Shown piece by piece: positions 38,683-46,375 of a stretch of 64,000 nt of DNA. Location: NCBI RefSeq assembly GCF_000759795.1, contig NZ_BBMZ01000012.1, positions 124,001 to 188,000 of the forward strand, read 5' to 3'. Each line of letters begins with the position of its first letter. Position 1 is the stretch's first letter. Both the position numbers and the translations under genes were made by a program. Source of the DNA: Pseudescherichia vulneris NBRC 102420. Lineage in GTDB: Bacteria > Pseudomonadota > Gammaproteobacteria > Enterobacterales > Enterobacteriaceae. A model generated the notes under the pieces. It worked only from the letters and a program-made list of their open reading frames with translations. It made no database searches and was not told where the DNA came from.

Positions 38683-39549
38683 TTATGCTTCCTTTACGTC
38701 GTGATACTCTTCGCACGCCTGCAACGTATTCTGAATCAGCGTTGCGACGGTCATCGGGCCTACGCCGCCCGGAACGGGGGTGATATAGGCGGCACGCGAG
38801 GCGGCGTCTTCATACACCACGTCGCCGACCACTTTGCCGCTCTCAAGACGGTTGATGCCCACGTCAATGACGATCGCACCCTCTTTGATCCACTCCCCAG
38901 GAATAAAGCCCGGTTTGCCCACGGCGACGATCAGCAGATCGGCGTTCTCAACATGCTGGCGCAGGTTTTTGGTGAAGCGGTGGGTAACAGTGGTGGTGCA
39001 GCCTGCCAGCAGCAGCTCCATGCTCATCGGGCGGCCGACGATATTGGATGCGCCAATCACCACGGCGTTCAGGCCGTAGGTATCGATGTTGTAGCGTTCC
39101 AGCAGGGTCACGATGCCACGCGGCGTACAGGGGCGCAGACGCGGCGCACGCTGGCACAGGCGGCCTACGTTATAGGGGTGGAAACCGTCAACGTCTTTAT
39201 CCGGCGATATACGTTCCAGCACCTTCACGTTATCGATACCCGCCGGCAGCGGCAGCTGAACCAGAATGCCGTCAATCTCACCGTCGGCGTTAAGCGTGTC
39301 GATCAGGGTCAGCAGTTCGGCTTCGCTGGTGGTTTCCGGCAGATCGTAAGAGCGGGAGATAAAGCCCACCTCTTCACAGGCTTTGCGTTTGCTACCAACG
39401 TAGATCTGCGATGCAGGGTTGCTACCCACCAGCACAACGGCCAGCCCAGGTGCGCGAAATCCTGCCGCAACGCGGGCCTTCACTTTTTCCGCAACCTCAG
39501 AGCGCACCTGCTGCGCAATCGTTTTACCATCAATAATCTTTGCTACCAT
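38683..39549 (-). CDS. folD: methylenetetrahydrofolate dehydrogenase/cyclohydrolase
   Basis: A 288-residue bifunctional enzyme that interconverts methylene-, methenyl- and formyl-tetrahydrofolate with NADP. Motifs: [14 protein letters not shown] (catalytic lysine), [10 protein letters not shown] and [17 protein letters not shown] with the folate signature [14 protein letters not shown] near the end. Confidence 0.96.
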   Translation of the reverse strand: MVAKIIDGKTIAQQVRSEVAEKVKARVAAGFRAPGLAVVLVGSNPASQIYVGSKRKACEEVGFISRSYDLPETTSEAELLTLIDTLNADGEIDGILVQLPLPAGIDNVKVLERISPDKDVDGFHPYNVGRLCQRAPRLRPCTPRGIVTLLERYNIDTYGLNAVVIGASNIVGRPMSMELLLAGCTTTVTHRFTKNLRQHVENADLLIVAVGKPGFIPGEWIKEGAIVIDVGINRLESGKVVGDVVYEDAASRAAYITPVPGGVGPMTVATLIQNTLQACEEYHDVKEA

Positions 39550-39707
39550 CAGAGAGAAGATTCCATCTGTAAATTGAAGTAGAGGGGATTGTGTATAGTG
39601 TGTCAGAAGCGCGCCGCGCTGTCAGTTAACGTTTGCATTATTCGCACGGCGAGGGGACGTAAAGTGCGGCTCGATGCTCATTTCACCAGCATCTGACGCC
39701 AAAGCCA

Positions 39708-39735
39708 TTGACTCATCGGGCGTTGACCGTATAAT
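39708..39735 (+). promoter_or_regulatory. tRNA-Arg promoter
   Basis: TTGACT (39708-39713) and TATAAT (39730-39735) are separated by 16 bp, about 41 bp before the tRNA. Confidence 0.75.
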
Positions 39736-39776
39736 CCCAGGCGTTTCCATCGTTTAGGTGGGACATCTCGCGCAAT

Positions 39777-39853
39777 GCGCCCTTAGCTCAGCTGGATAGA
39801 GCAACGGCCTTCTAAGCCGTAGGTCACAGGTTCGAATCCTGTAGGGCGTGCCA
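39777..39853 (+). tRNA. argU: tRNA-Arg (anticodon UCU)
   Basis: A 77-nt cloverleaf: acceptor GCGCCCT pairs with AGGGCGT, D-arm AGCTCAGCTGGATAGAGC, anticodon stem/loop CGGCCTTCTAAGCCG reading UCU, T-arm ACAGGTTCGAATCCTGT, and encoded CCA. It decodes rare AGA codons. The folD-argU neighbourhood is a classic phage integration site, where the 3' end serves as attB. No integrase follows here. Confidence 0.96.
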
Positions 39854-40007
39854 TTAGTATTCAATAAGTTACGAATTTTTTAGTTCGAACTACCTCTCTT
39901 TCTGTGTCATCTTTGAGTCATTGTTACTAAAAGCCACACCTATTTTGGGTAGACTCGCTGAAGTTATTAGGTGCAAGGTGGGCTTATTTGCTTTTCAAGG
40001 GCTGACA
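39854..40007. other. spacer after tRNA-Arg
   Basis: AT-rich sequence with no gene or repeat of the tRNA 3' end within the window. A short inverted pair TTACGAA...TTCGAAC is visible at about 39868-39889. Confidence 0.4.
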
Positions 40008-40421
40008 ATGACCGACCAAAGCTACTGGAACCGCATGGTTCCCGAACTGACCGTAACGGATTTTCCCGCCTCGCTGCATTTTTACGTCGAGGTTCTCGGC
40101 TTTTCCGTCATGATCAGACGTCACGATCCGGAGTTTGCCTATGTGTGCATGGGCGAGGCGCAGCTAATGCTGGAGCAGTACCACGACGGCGGCTGGAATA
40201 CGGCGGAACTCGTGCGGCCGCTTGGGCGCGGGGTGAATTTTCAAATCGAAGTGGACGATGTCGCTCCGATCCTCTCCCGCCTGGAGGCTAATAGCGTTGC
40301 GCTATACCGCCCCCTTCGCGACAACGTCTACAGTACGGGCGAGGGGGAGGCGTGCCAGCGGGAGTTTCTGGTTCAGGATCCTGACGGCTATCTTCTGCGC
40401 TTCAGCCAGTACCTCGACTAG
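40008..40421 (+). CDS. VOC/glyoxalase-like protein (bleomycin-resistance type)
   Basis: A 137-residue protein with the paired beta-alpha-beta-beta-beta fold: VPELTVTDFPASLHFYVEVLGF at the start, YVCMGEAQLMLEQ in the middle, and EFLVQDPDGYLLRFSQYL at the end with the terminal metal or pocket-lining position. The ATG at 40008 is the domain start; an upstream in-frame ATG at 39921 adds unconserved residues. Members sequester bleomycin-type drugs or act as dioxygenases, but the substrate is not predictable. The gene ends 4 bp inside the convergent small gene. Confidence 0.82.
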   Translation: MTDQSYWNRMVPELTVTDFPASLHFYVEVLGFSVMIRRHDPEFAYVCMGEAQLMLEQYHDGGWNTAELVRPLGRGVNFQIEVDDVAPILSRLEANSVALYRPLRDNVYSTGEGEACQREFLVQDPDGYLLRFSQYLD

Positions 40422-40756
40422 CCGTTCATCCTGGCCAGCAGCAGGTCTGAACAGCTTTTCGGCGTATCCATCGCGCTCTGCTTCTCGGCAGCGCTAAGCT
40501 GATCCCAGGCGTGAAGCACGGCTTCGCCCAGCGATGAAGAGAAATGGGTTTTCTTCAACGCATAATCCGAATTGCCTCCCTCAATCATCTGCTCCATCTC
40601 GGTCAGTCCAGCCGTGGGTGAGCTGCTCTTCACGGTGCAAAGCACGGAGGCGTAGTAGGCCTTATCCTCATCGCTATAGTGCGGAACCAGCCACCAGGCT
40701 AGCAGCGCAACGACGGCAACGAGAACAATAACAGTGCGGGGTTTAACTTTTTTCAT
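40418..40756 (-). CDS. small single-pass membrane protein, unknown function
   Basis: A 112-residue protein with a basic N-terminus and one membrane helix (TVIVLVAVVALLAWWLVP), then a polar periplasmic helical domain with two cysteines (YYASVLCTVK and TPKSCSDLLLA) that could form a disulfide. Family not recognised. It is convergent with the VOC gene and divergent from uvdE. Confidence 0.65.
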   Translation of the reverse strand: MKKVKPRTVIVLVAVVALLAWWLVPHYSDEDKAYYASVLCTVKSSSPTAGLTEMEQMIEGGNSDYALKKTHFSSSLGEAVLHAWDQLSAAEKQSAMDTPKSCSDLLLARMNG

Positions 40757-40868
40757 ATCAGTAACGGCAGCCGTAAAAAATTGAGTCGATAGTATAGCGT
40801 CTCCGCTTAAACAGAAGGGCTACGATAATCACTGCTACACTCACACAAGGATATCTTGTGGAGGACAC

Positions 40869-41843
40869 ATGAAATTAGGCTTCGCTTGTAAGTTTCTGGA
40901 CCCGGATTTAAAGCAGCGTTTCCCCTTTAAAGCCACCACCCGTACGCGATTTTTGAGTCTGGAGAGCGAAGCGCGATCAACGCTAATCTACACGCTGTCA
41001 GCGACTAACCTGACCAACCTCTATCTGCTCTTTCAAGAGTTGGCGCAGCTGCCACCCGCGCTGCGGATGATGCGCATCGGCAGCGACCTGCTGCCGCTCT
41101 ATACTGTGCCCGAGGCCACGGCGCTGTATAAAGAGTTTCTGCCGGAGCTCTATCCGCTGTTTACTAAATGCGGTGAGTTTGCCCGCGCGAATGACATCCG
41201 CCTCTCATTTCATCCTGGTCAGTACTCGGTTCTCGCCTCGGATAATGTGCTGGTGGTGGAGCGAGCGCTGGAAGATGTGGAGTACCATACGCTCTGCGCC
41301 ACGCTGATGGGCTATGGCAAAACCTTCCAGGATTTCAAAATCAACATTCATATGAATGGCAAAGCGGGCTTTGCCGGGTTTAAAAGCGCGTTCGGCAGGC
41401 TCAGTCCGGAAGCCCGGCGCATGCTGACCGTCGAGAACGACGAGATCTCCTGCTCGCTGGACGATGTGCTGCAGGCGAAAGATCTCTGCCCGATCGTGGT
41501 GGATATTCACCATCACTGGGTGAAAGAGGCGGAGTTTATCCAGCCCAGTGACTCACGCATTGAACAGGTAAAGGCGTCGTGGCGGGATGTCAGGCCGGTG
41601 ATGCACTACTCCATCTCGCAGGAGGGGATTATCCCCGAACAGGGATTCCCGGAGCAGAGCAGCCTGGGCGTGCCAAAAACCAAGCTCAGGGCGCACTCTG
41701 ACTTCTTCTTCAATCCAACGCTAAATGATTGGGCGCTGTCGTTTGCGGATTTTGACATCATGTGTGAGGTGAAGATGAAAAACCTCGCCCGCGACAGGCT
41801 CTATGAATATGCGCTGTCAGGGGTAACGTCATGTTCTGAGTAG
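40869..41843 (+). CDS. UV damage endonuclease (UvdE/UvsE family)
   Basis: A 324-residue TIM-barrel endonuclease that nicks DNA 5' of UV photoproducts. It begins KLGFACKFL; metal ligands appear in RLSFHPGQYSVLAS, TVENDE, VDIHHHWVKE and MHYSISQEG, with the ending FDIMCEVKMKN. It offers a light-independent route besides UvrABC and is an accessory gene in enterobacteria. Ribosome site GAGGACAC precedes the ATG. Confidence 0.88.
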   Translation: MKLGFACKFLDPDLKQRFPFKATTRTRFLSLESEARSTLIYTLSATNLTNLYLLFQELAQLPPALRMMRIGSDLLPLYTVPEATALYKEFLPELYPLFTKCGEFARANDIRLSFHPGQYSVLASDNVLVVERALEDVEYHTLCATLMGYGKTFQDFKINIHMNGKAGFAGFKSAFGRLSPEARRMLTVENDEISCSLDDVLQAKDLCPIVVDIHHHWVKEAEFIQPSDSRIEQVKASWRDVRPVMHYSISQEGIIPEQGFPEQSSLGVPKTKLRAHSDFFFNPTLNDWALSFADFDIMCEVKMKNLARDRLYEYALSGVTSCSE

Positions 41844-41850
41844 GGCTCCG

Positions 41851-43212
41851 CTACTCCCTCTCCATCCCTTCGCCGCTTTCGCCTCTCTCCCAGGCAACCC
41901 GGCGATGGAACATCCTTTTTAGCGCGCGGCCCAGGGTATTGAACCAGCCGGTAGGACGCGGGTCGGCGAGCATGCTCAGGGCCCGGGCATAGTCCAGCAC
42001 CAGCCCTGGCGTCCACGCCATCGTCTCCGCGCGCTTGCGCAGCTGGAGCGCTACCCACAGTTCTGGGGTAGACATGAGCTTACCCATCGCCATCCAGAAT
42101 CCGCGAGAGTGCCACAGCCTGCCGACCGAGCCCTCCAGCGCAGCTTCCAGCGCCCGGGCCACGGTGCTGGAGCAGTTTCGGTGCGTCAGATTGTAGGACT
42201 CATCTTTGCGATAGCTCTCCCAGAACGCTGCCAGCCGCGCCTCGCTGTAGTTGCGGATGCGCACCTTGCGGGTCGAGGGACACCACTGTACGGACTCCGT
42301 GGCATAGTCCGGCTGAAACTGCCCCGGCACGTCGTTCTCAGGCGTGGCGCGCAGAGTGCGGGCAAAGGCGTCCGGCGAGCGATCAATCTGTACGGCAGGA
42401 TAGAGGCTGATGTAGATGCCGCCGGGAGATTCCAGCGCGGCATGACCGGTAGAGATGACGCCGTTGCGATCCACGGCGGCGATATAGCGGCTGATGACCG
42501 GGCGTGGAACGGCCTCGCTCGCGGCGGAGCCCACCGGCGTCCAGACGTGGACGGTCAACGCTTTCTCATCGTCCTCCGGCGGGCCACTCCACTCCACCAC
42601 GGCGGGAGGTGGCATCTCCGTCTCCTGCATAAACTCTTCGCCTTTCAGGCCAGGGTTAATCGCTGCCCGCTTAACGCGGTTTGCGAGGATAAACAGGTTC
42701 CAGCCGGCAAAGGCCAGCACCAGGCCAAGACAGTAGGGGACGGTGCCGGCATAGTTAGAGGGCCACGGCTGGAAGAAAAACAGGGCCAGCACGATCTCAA
42801 CGATCCCGCCCCACAGCGCAGGCCGCCAGCGTTGATAGCGGACGACCACCGCAGAGGCGATCTGTAGCGCGCCGTCAAACAGGAAGAGCAGGCCGAAGAT
42901 CATGGACAGCAGGAAGTTACCATCGTGGTTCCCGGCGAGGACCAGCACCGCAGCAAGAGAGAACGCCGCGCCCTTAACGTAGCGCAGGATGCGTTGGCCT
43001 CCCATGCCGCTGTGGGCCACCATCAGCGTCGCGACGCCTTCAAACAGCAGCAGCGAAGCAAAAATCTCAATGGGAAAGAACAGCGCGCCGTCCAGGGCGT
43101 CGATAAACAACACCACGCCCGCGACCAGCGTCACCCAGCCAAAACGACGCAGTCCGCGCCAGTGCGATCGCAAAAAATCAATGCCAAGCAGGATCAGGGT
43201 TAGCCGCATCAT
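41851..43212 (-). CDS. HdeD-like membrane domain fused to papain-like (NlpC/P60-type) domain
   Basis: A 453-residue two-part protein. Residues 1-180 hold about six membrane helices in a repeated HdeD/DUF308 pattern (VLFIDALDGALFFPIE, LLFLFDGALQIASAVVV). After a proline-rich linker (about 198-215), residues 240-360 look like a circularly permuted papain-like fold: GHAALE with His257, and NLTHRNCSS with Cys347 as candidate catalytic residues. It could be a membrane-anchored hydrolase or acyltransferase on the cytoplasmic or periplasmic face. The function is not known to me. It is transcribed towards uvdE. Confidence 0.65.
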   Translation of the reverse strand: MMRLTLILLGIDFLRSHWRGLRRFGWVTLVAGVVLFIDALDGALFFPIEIFASLLLFEGVATLMVAHSGMGGQRILRYVKGAAFSLAAVLVLAGNHDGNFLLSMIFGLLFLFDGALQIASAVVVRYQRWRPALWGGIVEIVLALFFFQPWPSNYAGTVPYCLGLVLAFAGWNLFILANRVKRAAINPGLKGEEFMQETEMPPPAVVEWSGPPEDDEKALTVHVWTPVGSAASEAVPRPVISRYIAAVDRNGVISTGHAALESPGGIYISLYPAVQIDRSPDAFARTLRATPENDVPGQFQPDYATESVQWCPSTRKVRIRNYSEARLAAFWESYRKDESYNLTHRNCSSTVARALEAALEGSVGRLWHSRGFWMAMGKLMSTPELWVALQLRKRAETMAWTPGLVLDYARALSMLADPRPTGWFNTLGRALKRMFHRRVAWERGESGEGMERE

Positions 43213-43309
43213 AGGCGCGTATCCGCAATAAACTTTCCCTATTTATAACCTGGCCGCCGACAGCGTGCGCAATGAATTGTCTATTTTGTAATCATCGCTG
43301 GAGGCGACA

Positions 43310-44218
43310 TCACGCTCCTGCTACCCGCTGCGGAAAGCGCTCTAATAGCCAGTCGATAAACACCCGCAGCCGATGCGTGACGTGACGGCTCTGCGGATAG
43401 ACCACGTGAAAAGGGTAGGGCGCTGGCCGCCACGCGTTGAGGATCTCCACTAGCGTACCATTGTGCAGCGCTTCCGCTATTGAATAGCTGAAGGTCTGGA
43501 TAACGCCCAGCCCCGCCAGGCCTGCCGCCAGATGCGCGTTACTCTCGTTAACGCCGATACGATGATCGACCTTAATGTCCGTTTTCTCGCCGTTATGCTC
43601 AAAACGAAAAGGGAAGGCTCTGCCGTTTTGCGGCGAAAGATAGCTTACCAGCCGATGGCCGTTTTTGAGTTCGTCCGGGTAGGCGGGGGTGCCGAAGGTC
43701 TTCAAATATGCTGGCGTCGCGCAGGTGATCAGCGTTGCCGAGCCAATATGGCGTGCAATGAGGGATGAACTCTCCAGCGGGCCACCGCGGATCACGCAGT
43801 CCACGTTATCGCTGATAAGATCCACCGTGCGATCGGATACGCCCAGATCGATGCGGATATCCGGATAGCGGGTCATAAACTCGGGAAGGATAGGGATGAG
43901 TACGTCGCGGGCGGTAGACCCGCCGATGTCGATACGCAGCAGGCCATGGGGCTTACCATGGGCAGCGCTAAAGGAGGTGTCAATATCTTCCAGATCGCGC
44001 AGAATGCGGGCGCTCTTTTCATAGTAGTCTCGTCCCTCGGGGGTGACCGTCACGCGCCGGGTGGTGCGCTGGAGTAGGCGCACGCCAAGGTGCGCCTCCA
44101 GGTCTTGAATCAGCTTGCTGACCGTAGCATTGGGCATCTCCAGCGAGTCTGCCGCTCGGGTGAAGTTACCTGCCTCTACTACCCGGGCAAAGGCCCGTAT
44201 CGCCACCAGCTGATCCAT
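43310..44218 (-). CDS. LysR-family regulator
   Basis: A 302-residue LTTR. The winged helix MDQLVAIRAFARVVEAGNFTRAADSLEMPNATVSKLIQDLE is followed by an effector domain (LRIDIGGSTARDVLIPILPEF). It is of the CrgA/DmlR-like branch. It sits 31 bp downstream of a quinone oxidoreductase gene on the same strand, so it is probably co-transcribed with that gene and may control it. Confidence 0.88.
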   Translation of the reverse strand: MDQLVAIRAFARVVEAGNFTRAADSLEMPNATVSKLIQDLEAHLGVRLLQRTTRRVTVTPEGRDYYEKSARILRDLEDIDTSFSAAHGKPHGLLRIDIGGSTARDVLIPILPEFMTRYPDIRIDLGVSDRTVDLISDNVDCVIRGGPLESSSLIARHIGSATLITCATPAYLKTFGTPAYPDELKNGHRLVSYLSPQNGRAFPFRFEHNGEKTDIKVDHRIGVNESNAHLAAGLAGLGVIQTFSYSIAEALHNGTLVEILNAWRPAPYPFHVVYPQSRHVTHRLRVFIDWLLERFPQRVAGA

Positions 44219-44249
44219 CTATAATCCCCGTTTGTCATATTACGGCTGA

Positions 44250-45290
44250 TTATATACGGTCCTTTGCTTCATCCTCATCTGCAATTAACACCACTTTGCC
44301 GATGTGCGTCCCTTCGTCCAGCAGCCGATGGGCATCAGCAGCCTGCGTAAGCGGGAAGGTTTTGTAGATCTGCGGTTTCAGCTTTCCAGCCTCGATCAGC
44401 GGCCAGACGTTGTCGTTAAGCGCTTCAATGATCTCCGCCTTGGCAGCAGGCGAGCGCGAGCGCAGGGTAGAGCCGATATGCATCAGCTGCTTGGTGAGCA
44501 TCGGGAACAGGTTTAGCTCTTTCGCCGGGCCTGCAAGCACGCTAATTTGCACGATGCGCCCGTGCATCGCCGCGGCCTCATAGTTGCGCGCGACGTAGTC
44601 ACCCGCAATGATGTCGAGGATAATGTCGGCGCCATGCCCGTCAGTCACCTCTTTGACAATCTCTACAAAGTCTTCCTCTTTGTAGAGTACGGCGACGTCT
44701 GCGCCCAGCTTCAGGCTGGCCTGGCGGTGCTCGGCGGAACCCACGGTAGTGATGATTTTGGCTGCGCCAAAGGCCTTCGCCAGCATGGTCGCCGTGGTGC
44801 CAATGCCGGACGCGCCGCCGTGGATCAGGATGATGTCGCCCGCTTTAAACTGGCCGCGCTGGAACATATTCAGCCAGACCGTCATAAAGGTTTCCGGCAG
44901 CGCTGCCGCTTCGACAAAGTTCAGTCCGGACGGCAGCGGCAGGGTGTTGCTCTCATGGGCGGTACAGTATTCGGCATAGCCGCCGCCGGTGATCAGGGCT
45001 GCAACGCGATCCCCCGGCACAAAGTTCTGCACCTCAGCGCCCACGGCAACCACCATACCCGATACCTCTAAGCCTGGGATATCAGACGCTCCCGGCGGTG
45101 GCGCATACTGCCCCTTACGCTGCAACACGTCGGGACCGTTCACCCCTGCGGCAACGGTGCGGATCAGCACCTCATTTGCCTGCGGCCGGGGGACAGGGCG
45201 CGTTGTCGCCTGCAGAACTTCCGGGCCGCCGGGCTGGGTAATGTCAATCGCGGTCATGGTGTCAGGGAGGGTATAGGCTTGTTCGGACAT
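44250..45290 (-). CDS. NAD(P)H-quinone oxidoreductase, PIG3-like MDR family
   Basis: A 346-residue zinc-independent medium-chain dehydrogenase: AAGVNGPDVLQRKGQYAPPPGAS, NADPH-binding HGGASGIGTTATMLAKAFGA, and DIIAGDYVARNYEAAAMHG. It matches PIG3/QorA-type quinone reductases, which detoxify quinones by one-electron or enone reduction. The zinc ligands of true alcohol dehydrogenases are absent. Confidence 0.88.
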   Translation of the reverse strand: MSEQAYTLPDTMTAIDITQPGGPEVLQATTRPVPRPQANEVLIRTVAAGVNGPDVLQRKGQYAPPPGASDIPGLEVSGMVVAVGAEVQNFVPGDRVAALITGGGYAEYCTAHESNTLPLPSGLNFVEAAALPETFMTVWLNMFQRGQFKAGDIILIHGGASGIGTTATMLAKAFGAAKIITTVGSAEHRQASLKLGADVAVLYKEEDFVEIVKEVTDGHGADIILDIIAGDYVARNYEAAAMHGRIVQISVLAGPAKELNLFPMLTKQLMHIGSTLRSRSPAAKAEIIEALNDNVWPLIEAGKLKPQIYKTFPLTQAADAHRLLDEGTHIGKVVLIADEDEAKDRI

Positions 45291-45359
45291 CGTTTTCTCC
45301 TGTGGTCTTTTACCTCATTATGGTTCAAGAACCACAGGTGAGTTTGTTATCGCTTGCTC

Positions 45360-46364
45360 TTAATCGTAATCGACCACGACTTTGACCTTGCTTTGTACGT
45401 TGCCAGTAACAACATGATCACCATAACGTGCATAGCGGACCTTCAAATCGAGTGGAATGATTTTATTGTTTTCCACAACATTACCAAAGTCAGCTATGGT
45501 AAATTTTTGGTCAGGGGCAAAAGTGATAGCTTTATCCTTATTTTTTAATTCAAAGCCAACCTCTCCTGCACTTCCCGAGTTTATTCCAAGCTCATTCACT
45601 AAAACTCCATGTGAGGGAGGGGTGATCGATTGGAATCGATAAGTAATATTACTGGTGGCCACGCCGGTTGAGCTACTACATTGCAATGAAGGCTGCGGGT
45701 TCGGTACAACAAAACTGTTGGTGTCAATATCTTGATAGCTAATGCTTGCAACAGTAATGGTTTGGTTTTTAAATGTACAGGTGGTTGGGGTGAATGTCGG
45801 TCTTATCGTAACATAGTAAGTATATTTTTGATTGATATTAGAGCCTATGCTACATTGATTGGCGGCACATTCAGCTGGCTTTATCATAATGTAATTATTT
45901 AATTTTTTTGACGTGTTTGCAGTAATAGTTCCAGCAAGGTTGCCAGTATAGTTGCTTTGTACGCTGTACTTTAATTTATATTTAAGATTGTTTAGTTCGT
46001 TCGCATGGTGATCAATGGTTTTCTCGGGGGGGAATATGCCGGAATCAAAAGAAGAGTCTTGTTCCAGAGAGATTTTAACATATAGCTTGTGTTTTTCCTG
46101 TTCAATTAAATAGTATTCGGCATTGCCTTGTCCAGCTATTAAAGTAAATTTATTAAGTTGCGGAGATGTGTCTTCGCAAATAAAGGTGTTAATGCTATTG
46201 CTCGGGAGGCTAATAGGTTGTGTGATTTCTTGATCTCCTGCGTTTAGATCAATAGGAATCTCCTTAGCGGTGAAATCACTCTGAATGTCAACTCCTTTTA
46301 TTAAACAATAGGCTTGAGCCTGAAAAACAGAAAAAACTGTTATGAGTGCCAGTAAAATACGCAT
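45360..46364 (-). CDS. fimbrial tip adhesin, YehA-like
   Basis: A 334-residue secreted protein, start MRILLALITVFSVFQAQA at 46364, where AAGGA lies 6 nt ahead; the ATG at 46370 abuts that site and is less likely. An N-terminal lectin-type domain is followed by a pilin domain (about 195-334) with paired cysteines (PTTCTFKNQTI ... PSLQCSS) and a C-terminal beta strand VKVVVDYD for donor-strand exchange. It is last in a four-gene chaperone-usher operon and is about as long as E. coli YehA. The receptor is unknown. Confidence 0.82.
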   Translation of the reverse strand: MRILLALITVFSVFQAQAYCLIKGVDIQSDFTAKEIPIDLNAGDQEITQPISLPSNSINTFICEDTSPQLNKFTLIAGQGNAEYYLIEQEKHKLYVKISLEQDSSFDSGIFPPEKTIDHHANELNNLKYKLKYSVQSNYTGNLAGTITANTSKKLNNYIMIKPAECAANQCSIGSNINQKYTYYVTIRPTFTPTTCTFKNQTITVASISYQDIDTNSFVVPNPQPSLQCSSSTGVATSNITYRFQSITPPSHGVLVNELGINSGSAGEVGFELKNKDKAITFAPDQKFTIADFGNVVENNKIIPLDLKVRYARYGDHVVTGNVQSKVKVVVDYD

Positions 46365-46375
46365 AATCATTCCTT

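Noticed and set aside
39921-40007. Longer start for the VOC protein
   Set aside because: The extra 29 codons follow the tRNA spacer, show no conserved sequence, and the domain starts at MTDQSYW.
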